A DNA stretch of 64,000 bases from Cyrtodaria siliqua. Lineage: Eukaryota > Mollusca > Bivalvia > Adapedonta > Hiatellidae. This document shows positions 11,800 to 21,416 of this stretch, piece after piece. The notes beneath the pieces are model-generated. The model saw only the letters and a program-made list of their open reading frames with translations. It was not told the origin of the DNA and did not search any database. Numbering within the stretch: position 1 is the first letter of the stretch; each line of letters opens with the position of its first letter. The DNA lies in the NCBI GenBank assembly GCA_037043455.1, contig JAWPHD010010968.1, positions 1-64,000 on the forward strand. Direction: 5' to 3'. The translations under genes and the position numbers were made by a program.

Positions 11800-12280
11800 A
11801 AATAAAAACAATTATTGTATGATGCAATTTAATTTGTTATGTAATACCCTTTATATTTGGGATGTTTTGATGTAAATATTTGAAATAAAATGTGATAAAT
11901 CAAATAAATAATTCATTTTGATATCTGACTTGTTACATAGTTTTTACTTAGTCATGAAAGATAATATTTAAGGCCTTAATATGTACCTTAAATGTTTATT
12001 GTTTACCATTGAATGGTGAGGCGGCATATGGTGTTAGTTATCTGTGCGTCTATATCCTTCCACAGTTTTTAACCAATCTTTTCGAAACTTTACATGATCT
12101 TTATCTATGATGTCTAGAGGAGCATATCGATTTTGCATCAAAATAAAATTGATTTATGAATATATATTCTTGCCTAGTTCAATTTTCCACGGATTGTTTT
12201 CAGTGCGTTCATTCAAGTCCCATGGACATATTGAGTTATGGAGATGTTCGGTTGCCTTTTTATATTTGTATACATTCTCA
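11800..12280. other. Intergenic, nothing recognised
   Basis: AT-rich spacer leading into a SINE-like repeat. No gene or RNA signal. Confidence 0.4.
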
Positions 12281-12436
12281 TCTTCACCTCTCACCGCTGC
12301 GGGTTCAATTCCCACTGGGAGCTCAACTTGTAGGTGAGAAAGTGTCGATTCTTACAGATAGCAGTAAGTACACAGTACTGGTTCTACCCAGGAAATATGG
12401 CCTAAAATGTGCTATAATGACATAAAACACAATTCA
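12281..12436 (+). repeat. SINE-like repeat family B, copy 1
   Basis: It starts with a B-box-like sequence (gcgggttcaattcccactgg), followed by 'gagaaagtgtcgattcttac', 'acagtactggttctaccca' and 'atgacataaaaca'. The reverse complement of 15900-16066 and of 16664-16792 shows the same blocks in the same order. The tail 'atgacgtaaaacacca(t)tcaaacaaa' in other copies looks like a SINE 3' end. Confidence 0.75.
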
Positions 12437-12835
12437 ACTTTAAAAATATAAAGTAAAAAAAATGGCCTTCTTTATTTTCCTTCGATGCTATCAGTATAAG
12501 TATTACGACAGTGTTTCTGTCTGATAAAAAATTCATCTTAGGTTTCAACCGACAAATGGTCTATATTTAATCTAATACAAGTAAGATGGGGCCCTCAAAC
12601 TCTTTTATGTGTGGGTGATATATTCCACGGTTGATTCATGATACTAGCATGGGACAGCTATAGTACATATGACAGTGCTGAGTGCAGTTGCGGATGAATT
12701 GAATTGAATATTTAACGGCTCATCAACACAGTACAGGTTATTTAGAGCCGCCCCAGAGAGAGGGGAAAGATACATAGGAATCCGGGAACCGTGCCCTACT
12801 GTTATTATCGAACAGATTCCTATGGTACTTTAACA
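12437..12835. other. Intergenic, nothing recognised
   Basis: No open frame, RNA or repeat signal is supported here. Confidence 0.4.
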
Positions 12836-12837
12836 TG

Positions 12838-12996
12838 CTCGGATGATAGACCTATACGCGGGACCAACATGTTTACATCCCCATCCGACGGACGAGGCTA
12901 AGGCAATGTGTCTTGCCCAAGAACACACCGACAAAACTCAGTGGCACCACCTCCGGTTACAAATCCGCTGCGCTACTGACTGCGCCAAGTTGCGGA
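12838..12996 (-). repeat. tRNA-derived SINE family A, - copy
   Basis: Read on the minus strand, a tRNA-like head (ttggcgcagtcagtagcgca, then 'gcggatttgtaaccgg') is followed by a core with 'gccactgagttttgtcggtg', 'cttgggcaagacacattgcc' and 'cctcgtccgtcggatggg'. Core words of this kind are common in mollusc SINEs, from memory and not searched. It is the better-preserved copy of the family at 10530-10720. Confidence 0.75.
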
Positions 12997-13836
12997 TGAC
13001 AATTAGACACTGGACAGTCTAGTCAAAAACACAGCAACAAATATATTATCTGAATATGTTTAAGAATGTATGCTTGGAAGAGCTTTCAAAAACAGACTTT
13101 CATGATTTTAGTTGGGGTGGGATGGGGATGGGGCGCATCCTTTTAAATCTCAGCTCAGATGCCCTCCCCCTCCTTCTCTCCATCCCAACTCCCATCTTAA
13201 ACAGTAGCGATTGTTACGTTATCTTTCCACATATGAGAGGGTGCCCAATACTACCCGCTCCATCGAATACGCGCCTGCAGTTCTTGCGAGGTCAGTCGAG
13301 TCAAAATTACAGTTAAATCAAACAATTCGTATTTTCGTGTACTTTTGATAAAGAAATAACATGCTTTTCGTGATATGCAGCAAAAGTCATGTAATGTGTG
13401 AGCTAAAACAACAATTCAAGTATCTCCTCGTACTTTATTTAACAAAAAAACACACGGTTGTTGTCATTTTAATCGTATTCTAAAAATGGCATCTTTTAGA
13501 GTTATCGCCCCTCGCTTCGACATTTTACAAGGCGGGTCTGCATTTATCACGCAGTAGAGCTTCTAAAAAAAAAGTCGGTACAGCCGAAAATCACGAAACC
13601 TAAAGGGGAAATGAAATTTCATGATCAAAAAGTGTCACAAATTGTTCCAAATTATGCGTTTTAAAAAATTCAAAATGGCGGACATTTTTTTTTTTTTGAC
13701 GTTGCCGAAAGATGACGTACTACTTTTCGTTGTCAAGCGTGGTTGCGATATTTGAAAGATGTAGGAAAATATCAAGGCTGCTCCCGTACTGATTTGAATT
13801 ATTTTTTACTAATTTGATTGCAATGTTATGTGTTAA
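12997..13836. other. Intergenic, nothing recognised
   Basis: It contains a C/T-rich patch around 13150-13200 and two 'caaaatggcg'-type words near 13490 and 13670. No gene is supported. Confidence 0.4.
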
Positions 13837-13837
13837 A

Positions 13838-13950
13838 AAGGATCTTATGAATTATTTTTAATTTTAACTCGCCAAAAGGCTCGTTTAAACTAAAATAATT
13901 CATAACTCGTTTCATAAATCTTATATGAAATGGGAACTCGTTTAAGATCC
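13838..13950. repeat. Foldback element next to a microsatellite
   Basis: The outer words 'aggatctta' (13839-13847) and 'taagatcct' (about 13942-13950) are reverse complements. Inside, 'ttatgaattattttt' pairs with 'aaaataattcataa', so the segment is a small nested inverted repeat. It directly abuts the pentanucleotide tract that begins near 13955. Confidence 0.55.
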
Positions 13951-13954
13951 TCTA

Positions 13955-14140
13955 TGTATTGTATTGTATTGTATTGTATTGTATTGTATTGTATTGTATT
14001 GTATTGTATTGTATTGGTTTGTATTGGTTTGTATTGGTTTGTATTGTACTGTAGTATCGTATCGTATCAATATCAATATCGTATCGTATCGTATCGTATC
14101 GTATCATATTATCCTATCATCCAATCCTATCCTATTCATT
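13955..14140. repeat. Compound pentanucleotide tract 1: TATTG, CGTAT, CCTAT
   Basis: About 18 TATTG-type units, some mutated to ggttt, pass into a (CGTAT)n stretch with 'caatat' interruptions and then a few cctat units. All are one-base variants of an xxTAT pentamer. Open frames across it are a by-product of 15-base periodicity and are not genes. Confidence 0.95.
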
Positions 14141-14497
14141 ACTTTCACATGACATCATCAAAATAATTTGACCAATCAGTGATCAATAAAATAAAATACC
14201 TCCACATTCTGGTAGGGGGTAAACTGGGTGTTTATCGTTGGTGCTCAATTGACTTTAGCCCTTTATAAAACTAATTTGTAAGTGATAGTTATATTAAAAG
14301 CTTTATTTTTTGTGTACATCTATATATCTTCTTTTGGTGTTGACTGATTTTAAAACACCAATATGGATAAATTCAATTTCAATCATGGTCTAATATTTTA
14401 ATTTTTCATATAGAGATTGAGGATAAAGTCCGAGTAAACCCTTTTATGTTCACCTACTGAATATCTTAACCTACCGGAAGTTGACCGGATGTGAAAG
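14141..14497. other. Unique spacer between two pentanucleotide tracts
   Basis: AT-rich sequence without a recognised feature, separating two arrays built from the same pentamers. Confidence 0.5.
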
Positions 14498-14668
14498 TTA
14501 TGAATCCTATCCTATCCTATCCTATCCTATCCTATCCTATCCTATCCTATCCTATCCTATCCTATCCTATCCTATCCTATCCTATCCTCGTATCGTATCG
14601 TATCGTATCGTATCGTATCGTATCGTATCGTATCGTATCGTATCGTACCGTACCGTATCGTATCGTAC
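14498..14668. repeat. Compound pentanucleotide tract 2: CCTAT then CGTAT
   Basis: About 18 perfect cctat units (to about 14587) switch abruptly to about 16 cgtat units, with two cgtac variants near the end. The order CCTAT then CGTAT uses the same pentamers as tract 1, in a different arrangement. Confidence 0.95.
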
Positions 14669-15280
14669 CACATTATGTATTTAGATGACTTCGGAGTTCG
14701 GAATTCGGAATTCGTGAAATGGAAGTGAAATACAATTTAGTCAAATGGGCCATCGTTTATAAGTGAAAGAAAAAACGAAAAATAATCATCGATCAGGTAA
14801 GCATTATACCACGGGTGTCAGACTATGACAGCTGCAGTACGACGGACACCAATACATTAACAATTCATGATAGTTCACACCCATTGAAACACATTAACCA
14901 TTTTCTTAATAATTTAATTATCTGAAATGAGACTGACCTATATTGTATACGGGTACATACACGTGTTTCTGACCATGTTTCATATCGTGTGATAGAATAT
15001 GGAACTAGAAAAATAATCAAGAAGGAAACGGATTTTTATTCTGAGAATTATTATAAATAGTTCTAAAGTGTGTTCTATAAACAAACCAGAACAATGAAGG
15101 TAAACTAACGCTTGTTTAAAATCGGTTAACGGGGATACATCATTCTCGGGATCCGACTTAAAACAGACAGTTAATGATATTTTATATTCTAAAGAGCCTG
15201 AACATAATGAGCCTAAAAAATGGCCCCTTATACACAAGGAAATTAATTGTTCGCTGTAAGGTGTGCTATACTAGGTTACG
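14669..15280. other. Intergenic, nothing recognised
   Basis: A short 'ggagttcggaattcggaattcg' motif follows the microsatellite at about 14691. No other feature. Confidence 0.4.
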
Positions 15281-15756
15281 CACTATTCAGTGTTCGTGGC
15301 GCTTGTTTCAGCCAAAGGTTTTTTGGACCTTTAAGACACAAATCAAAATAGGACATAAACAAGATGTATATCAGTAAAACAGACATTTTTAGTGTTGTAA
15401 ATAAAAATACCTTACTTTTCAAAATCGGTTCAGAAATAAGAAACTCCACATGCGAATATTGTTTTTGATAGGGCATTTTCAATGCAAAATCCTGCTGCAT
15501 CATACTAAAGTTATTTGAGATTTCATAATTTTCTGCTGCCCCAGCAACAAGGAATTTACATGGAAAAAGCCCCACCAAAAAAAAGCATTTTGGCTGTAAA
15601 ATATTTATTTTTCAATCGATTTTGAATAGTAAGGTATTTTTATTTACCACTAAAAGTTCCAGTTCTAATGATACATTATATACGGCCGTATTTATAAAAT
15701 TGCTCATGCTATTGCCGGAAAACCTTTGGCTGAAACAAGCGCCCCAAACAATAGTG
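15281..15756. mobile_element. TIR element family T1, copy 1
   Basis: The left end 'gcgcttgtttcagccaaagg' (15300-15319) and right end 'cctttggctgaaacaagcgc' (about 15723-15742) are perfect inverted repeats. The pairing extends outwards to 'cactatt' at 15281 and 'aatagtg' at 15756. The core holds 'aaaaataccttacttttcaaaatcggtt' and its approximate inverted counterpart near 15610-15650. A second copy lies at 42163-42775. It is non-coding, hence a MITE. Confidence 0.85.
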
Positions 15757-15879
15757 TCAAGTTAAGTATTATACGACAGGTGCCATTGTTATCATGATTT
15801 GATTTTTTTTCTTCAATTTTAGCATTTTCTAGAAAAAGCTTGATGTATACCCTTTTAGAAAGCCTTTCTGTATTTGTTT

Positions 15880-16066
15880 GTTTGTTTGTATGGTGTCTTA
15901 CGTCATTTTCAACACATGTAATAATATATATGACGGTCCATTTTCTTGTGGTGGAGGCAGACCACTAAATTTTCTTTGAACCAGTACTGTACACCTCCCG
16001 TCATCCGTAAGAACCGACTCTTCCTCACTTTTAAGTCGAGGTCCCAGTGAGATTCGAACCCGCAGC
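15880..16066 (-). repeat. SINE-like repeat family B, copy 2
   Basis: Read on the minus strand it runs from 'ccgctgcgggttcgaatctc' through 'gaggaagagtcggttcttac' and 'acagtactggttcaaaga' to 'atgacgtaagacaccat' and a (caaa)n tail (plus-strand 'tttgtttgtttgt' at 15876-15888). It shares order and words with 12281-12436. Confidence 0.8.
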
Positions 16067-16167
16067 GGTGAGAATATATTCAAATTAATATATAGAAAGA
16101 TGACATTCGAAACCATTAATTTATTGGCAAACAGATGATGATTCAGCATCATGTTTGACATTTGAAA

Positions 16168-16235
16168 GATTTGTTTGTTTGAATGGTGTTTTACGTCATT
16201 TTAGCAAATTTTAGGCCATGTAATAGCCTCGGTCA
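16168..16235 (-). repeat. SINE-like repeat family B, tail fragment
   Basis: Only the 3' end remains: plus-strand 'gtttgtttgaatggtgtttt' followed by 'acgtcattttagc'. It lies just downstream of copy 2 in the same orientation. Confidence 0.6.
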
Positions 16236-16592
16236 CCCGGCCCGCTTTTGATTTCTTCGTTACGCTATGCTACACGGATCCAGAACCAGGGCCTGTGGAA
16301 AATAGGATGTTTAAAATCGCCCTAACGTTCTGGGCGATTTTGGCGAGATTTTTAGAGATTCAACGAGACTTTCAAAAAACATATTTTTAAGTTAATTTAA
16401 AAATAATGTCTTATTTTTAACTTATGAGAAGCAGCAAGTGACGTTAAAAAGTTTAACTGATGCATTAACAATTGACGTTGTACGTTATTTACAACATGAC
16501 GTCACGCAAAGGTCGAATTTATGCGCGTGAAAAAACGCGCGAATAAATTGTGCTCATCGCTAGTGGGCGCTTTAATTGGCCTAATCTGCCCA

Positions 16593-16665
16593 GACCGATA
16601 TCTGCACGTAAGACGTATGCATGATACGGACTAGCTGGCCGGGACTAGCTGGCCGAGACTAGCCA
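16593..16665. repeat. Short 'gactagctggccg' tandem
   Basis: Three consecutive imperfect copies of a 13-bp unit, at about 16628-16665. Confidence 0.7.
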
Positions 16666-16792
16666 TGTAATTATTATGACGGTATATTTGTTTGTGGTAC
16701 AGGCAGGCAGACCAGAACCAGTACTGTATACCTCCCGCCATTCGTAAGAATCGACACTTTCTCACATACACGTTGCGCTCCCAGTGGCATTT
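16664..16792 (-). repeat. SINE-like repeat family B, copy 3
   Basis: Plus-strand words 'accagaaccagtactgtata', 'cctcccgccattcgtaagaa' and 'cgacactttctcacata' match copy 2 closely. The 5' B-box end is lost or diverged. Confidence 0.75.
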
Positions 16793-16934
16793 GTCACAAA
16801 CAAATCTTTCTATATATTAATTTGAATATATTCTTATATACATTTTCTCTAAGTTGCATTAATTATGACTTTAACAAGGTACTTTTTTCTATTTATTCAA
16901 CGAAAGTTTTATAATAAAACACATCATTGTTTTG

Positions 16935-17056
16935 CTGGACTGTTTTCAACAATATTATTTTACTAAGCTCTGTTTTCAACAGTTTTATTGCGTAAAGCTG
17001 TGCTTTCAACAACTGTTTTCAACAACATTATTTTGTTAAGCTTTGTTTTCAACAAC
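16935..17056. repeat. Degenerate 'tgttttcaacaa' tandem
   Basis: About five imperfect units carrying 'ctgttttcaacaa' with spacers 'tattattttactaagct', 'ttttattgcgtaaagct' and 'cattattttgttaagct'. Period is roughly 35-40 bp. Confidence 0.7.
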
Positions 17057-17440
17057 ATGTTTAGCTTAGGTCTGTGTTATATTCTCTCATAGGTTATGTT
17101 AGCGTGATGCGCACCCTTTTAGTAAAATACTAGTACGTTTTTGCTTAGATTAAATCTAGTGTTTATTTCCAGACGCAAACTGCACGTGTGGTACTGACTT
17201 TAACGACCGTTTCTTGTTTAGTAATTGGAGCCATATCTCAGTTTGACCCTTTACGTGAGTATTTAAGTTTATATGACCATTATTTGTCAATGTGACAGCA
17301 CGTCGCACACAAGCGCTGCGCACACATCCAATTAGTCCAGCAACCCTCCTTCGGTAATCGGTTTCCAATTTATTTGTCAGGTCAAAGTAGACTGGTACCC
17401 GGTACGCAGTATAGTCTACTGGTCCCCGAATTCACATTCA
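17057..17440. other. Intergenic, nothing recognised
   Basis: No gene or repeat is supported. A 70-codon minus frame here has no family signal. Confidence 0.4.
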
Positions 17441-17447
17441 TGATTGC

Positions 17448-17512
17448 AGGGTTAACATCCAATGTGCCTCAATAGAAATACTGGGGTTAAACGCACGCAT
17501 CCAATGTGCTAA
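17448..17512. repeat. Isolated copy of the 42-bp minisatellite unit
   Basis: 'catccaatgtgcctcaatag' followed by 'aaatactggggttaaacgcacg' and a second partial 'catccaatgtgc' is one and a half units of the array at 20602-21050, sitting 3.1 kb upstream of it. Confidence 0.85.
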
Positions 17513-17899
17513 ACTCTCCGCAGTGGTTACTTCCCCTTTCCGTTACAGTAATCACTGCCACCATACACATTTACTTTTTTGGTTAAATATATTTAAGTTC
17601 AATATTTCAACTTGCTTTGTTCATAATATAGGAAAATAGTGTGAAAAACTGTATCTGGTTACAAAAATAATTTATTTATTAAAAAACAATCAGTTTTAGC
17701 GTATATGAACACCGGTTACTTGGTGACAAACATGTATTCCGATCAGAACATTACAGATCCTGCGCGTAAATTTAATAAAGAGATTACACCCAAGCATAGA
17801 CCTACATACGTATTTAAATCTATGACCCAAACAAAAACAGGTTGAATGTTTTCAACATCTCGAAGGTGATGATATTATTACCAATTGCCTGTAGGTTAC

Positions 17900-18180
17900 G
17901 GATGTCGTATGTCGAATGTTGTATGTCGCATGAAACGACATTCACTTTGAAGGATGTTTTGGAATGTCGTATGTCGAATGTCGAATGTCATATGTCATAC
18001 GTCGAATGTTGTATGTCGTATATCGAATGTTGTATGTCGCGTGAAACGACATTCACTTTGAAGGATGGTTTTGAATGTCATATGTCGAATGTCGTATGTC
18101 GAATGTTGTATTTCGCGTGAAATGACATTCACTTTGAAGGATGTTTTTGAATGTCGTATGTCGTATGTCGAATGTCGATT
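17900..18180. repeat. 'atgtcgtatgtcga' minisatellite with higher order
   Basis: Runs of 7-bp variants (gtatgtc, gaatgtc, gaatgtt) are separated by a cassette 'gaaacgacattcactttgaa' that occurs three times (about 17932, 18043 and 18118), giving higher-order spacings of about 111 and 76 bp. Frames through it encode repeated 'MSNVECCMS'-type peptides and are not regarded as genes. Confidence 0.85.
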
Positions 18181-18189
18181 GTCTATGTT

Positions 18190-19005
18190 GAGCCAATTTC
18201 ACGCAGCTGTCTAATCACTAATAATCACTCTCAAAATTGTGAAAATGACACATAAGATTGTGAAAATATATATGAATACATATGCATCCAAACAATTGTA
18301 GATATATAACATTACTTATTTCGTATTCCAAGCGATATACAAAACTACTTCACAATGATAAAACGTGTTTTTTTTTATTTATTTTTTATTTGTATTTAAA
18401 CGCAACGTGATTCAATATTCGCACGATTCACCACATCATATCAAATGCATTTACAGCTATTTTGTAACATGATAGATTACTTATGTCATCCATTACATAA
18501 GGTTGCAGACCAGCTATCATTGTCAAGATCTGAAGTTTTGGTGATAAAGAGATAAGTTCTTTAAACACCACAGTCCCCACCCCAGTATATAACTTTCCCC
18601 ATAAAGCATCTCTAACAGTTTCATTATTAAAACAGACAGTAGAAAATATTATGTTCTACTAGCGCACTGACGTTTCGCTTTAATACATTTATTGCATGTT
18701 TGGGTATACGTGCCATCAGTAAACAATTTCAATATTATAACAATCGTTGTTTGACATTTTGCTTTATACTTTGGAAACTCCGTGCACATATGACATAGTT
18801 TGCACGTATCTTGTAACGTGCATTTAACAAGTAAAAACTGTATTAAATTGCTTTCCGATTGAAGTCGGCCATTTCATTCGGATTCCTCTTTACCACACAC
18901 GGATTTATTGATGGCTCGCTTCCACGCAACGGTTGAAGGAAAATTACCTGATTACAAAAAGTTTTCATAAAAGTGCATTAAAGAATATTTATGTAAAGTT
19001 CGATA
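18190..19005. other. Intergenic; possible downstream part of the retroelement relic
   Basis: AT-rich. On the minus strand around 18660-18830 the translation is Cys-rich (CKLC, CNKC) and could be a decayed continuation of the retrotransposon fragment that follows, but the match is too weak to call. Confidence 0.3.
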
Positions 19006-19009
19006 AATG

Positions 19010-19965
19010 TCAGGGAAAAAACCATTAGTACAAAAAGACAGTTCACACCATAACTCGCATCGATATAATGCCTTTGGAAGTACAATAGATTTATACATAT
19101 TTAAGGAAGTCATCGGATGCAGTCCATTTCCATGTATACCTGAGTTTACAAGGCTTACAAATGTACGTCAAAACTTCGCACATGATTCAGTTACGTTTGT
19201 TTTTATATTCATATATGTATTGCAATTTATACCAAGATGAATATAATTATCTGTTTCTTCCACCTTGTGAGGACCAATTTTCCAATTTCTATTACTTGTT
19301 TCATAATCCCGTTTACTTTCATTAAAGACAATCACTGCACATTTATTTGGTTTGTACAAATACACGCCATTTGCATGAATATTGGCAATAAATGTCCATA
19401 ATTTTATTCGTTTTTTAAAAAAGAATTCAGGATCTTGTCGTCGGATACTGCTAGACAGCCAAACTTTATATCTATTATACAGAATCCCAAACCTGAATTA
19501 TCTAGCTCTTGAATTAATCCGTTTAGGCCAAGAAAAAAAGAGTCGTGTTTCAAAATAATAGGGTAGGTAGATCGATTTTTTTTTTTTTACTACACGAAGG
19601 TAGAAATTACAACCAGAAAACATAATTCTAAGCTCTGATTTTTAGGCCATCTATTAATATATATAATTTAAAATTGCTCCAAAATGGACTTTGAACTCAT
19701 CACATGAAGATGTGTTGCTAGGAAAAATACATACAGAACCAGTGACAGTAATCTTGTAGCCTTTATATGAAGGATGAACCTCCCAGATAATATCGGCCAC
19801 CAACTTGACGGTAGCAATATCGTCATCATTGCGGCACTTTTCTCTCTCTTTTTTTTTTTTTTTTGAAACAGGTTAACAATTGCCTTGTAAATATCGGTAT
19901 CGATTCTAAGTTCAGACACATTTAAAAACAAACCATCGTGCCAAACACGATCAAATGCCTCTTTT
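19010..19965 (-). pseudogene. Non-LTR retrotransposon reverse transcriptase fragment
   Basis: On the minus strand three conserved stretches of a LINE-type reverse transcriptase appear in order. AFDRVWHDGLFLN with the following helix lies at about 19860-19960. NKCAVIVFNES followed by a tryptophan-containing stretch and IHLGI lies at about 19230-19345. LVNSGIHG with VLPKALYRCELW lies at about 19060-19160. They fall in different frames, separated by indels and a poly-T/poly-A run (19848-19864). The YADD/FADD catalytic box expected between the first two is not recognisable. The copy is truncated at the 5' side and dead. Clade (Jockey, CR1 or RTE) cannot be settled here. It abuts dispersed repeat R1. 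Confidence 0.8.
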
Positions 19966-20049
19966 GCACGCGAACTTTACTATTAAACTCTTTTGCAAAC
20001 AGTAGGTCACATACCACTATTGATTTGGTACTTCTGATTAGCTGAAAAA

Positions 20050-20315
20050 AGTATAGGGTCTATTACATGTATTAGGGTATATAGTCAGATTGTAAGATAG
20101 ATTTTGATTGAATTAAATCACCCAAATCATAACAAATCCCCATAAAACATCAACATATTATATGTCCATCATAAAACAGGTTCATTTAGCATATTATGAT
20201 TAAAATTTGCATTTTGTTGATAAAATTGTACTGAGGGTATATTTACAAAACGTACAATTTATTTACTGCCATTCTGGGGGTGCCTACCTTCAGTGAAGTC
20301 TTAGAGGCTGAAAGC
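20050..20315 (-). repeat. Dispersed repeat R1, copy 2
   Basis: Reverse-oriented counterpart of 5187-5440. Shared words on the minus strand include 'ccagaatggcagtaaat', 'ccctcagtacaatttt', 'tgttttatgatgg', 'ttgatgttttatgggg' and 'tataccctaata'. Confidence 0.7.
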
Positions 20316-20601
20316 ATTACATTATCCCCAATTTGCTCGTCATTGCTCGTCATTTTTGAGTGTATCTAAGATAGCTCTTTAAGAAAAGTTAGTTTTTTTC
20401 TTATTTAGAAATAGGGATTGAAGACCAAAAGGCTATAATGTAGGCCTATGGGAAATGCAATAGAGTATATGACCAGTAAAAAATCGCGAAAAGAAAATGC
20501 AGACATCAGGAACCATACATTTTCTTGGAACCCTCCTTACCATTGACTAATATCTACCTTATTGCACGATTTTTACCTCACGAAAATAATATTTTCATAA
20601 G

Positions 20602-21050
20602 CATCCGATGTGCATCAGTAGAAATACTGGGGTTATACGCAGCGTGCGTCCAGTGAGCATCAGTAGAAATACTGGGATATACGCACGCGTCCAATGTGCA
20701 TCAGTAGAACAACTGGGGTTATACGCACGCATCCAATGTGCATCAATAGAAAGACTGGGGTTATACGCACGCATCCAATGTGCATCAATAGAAAGACTGG
20801 GATTATACGCACGCATCCAATGTGCATCAATAGAAAGACTGGGTTTATACGCACGCATCCAATGTGCATCAGTAGAACAACTGGGGTTATACGCACGCAT
20901 CCAATGTGCCTCAATAGAAAGACTGGGATTATACGCACGCATCCAATGTGCATCAGTAGAAAGACTGGGGTTATTCGCACGCATCCAATATGCATCAGTA
21001 GAAAGGCTGAGGGTAATGCGAACGCATCCAATGTGTCTGAATAGAAAATG
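20602..21050. repeat. 42-bp minisatellite, about 10.6 copies
   Basis: The unit is 'catccaatgtgcatcaatag' plus 'aaagactggggttatacgcacg'. Copies differ by few substitutions (agtagaacaa versus aatagaaaga). As 42 is a multiple of three and the unit lacks stops in several frames, long frames of 14-residue repeats open on both strands at once (for example 20608-21084 + and 20660-21160 -). This is expected of the repeat and is not evidence of coding. Confidence 0.95.
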
Positions 21051-21416
21051 GTTATTCCACTGTCTGCAAATACGTTGGCGGTAGTTGTTTCTCTTGCAAT
21101 TGTTTTATCATTATTGTTTACCATATTTCGGCGTTTATGCGAGTTTAACGCATGCAGCAAATGGCAAATTCCAATGTTTTAAGGATAAAGGCAGAACAGG
21201 AAATGTAGCATTCAAAGACCACAGTATACATAAAACGCGCACAGAAACAAACAATAATTACACAGATGAATAAAACGCAAGTTGACGTTTGCAGTATGGC
21301 GTCAGTAGTGTCCGCAATAACGATGCCCATCTACAATGCGTTCTCCCATCGGTTACCGAAAGCACACTCGGAAACCGTCGGCTACCATCGGTCACCGTCG
21401 TTAGCAAGCAATAAAA

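Noticed and set aside
13930..14688. Open frames encoding YCIVL or LSYPI repeats
   Set aside because: Pure products of pentanucleotide microsatellites read in 15-base cycles.
17842..18120. 92-codon frame of MSNVECCMS-like repeats
   Set aside because: Product of the 'atgtcgtatgtcga' minisatellite.
20608..21160. Long open frames on both strands (116-166 codons) over the 42-bp array
   Set aside because: The unit is a multiple of three with no stop in several frames, so the frames are open automatically. No start context, splice site or family supports any of them.
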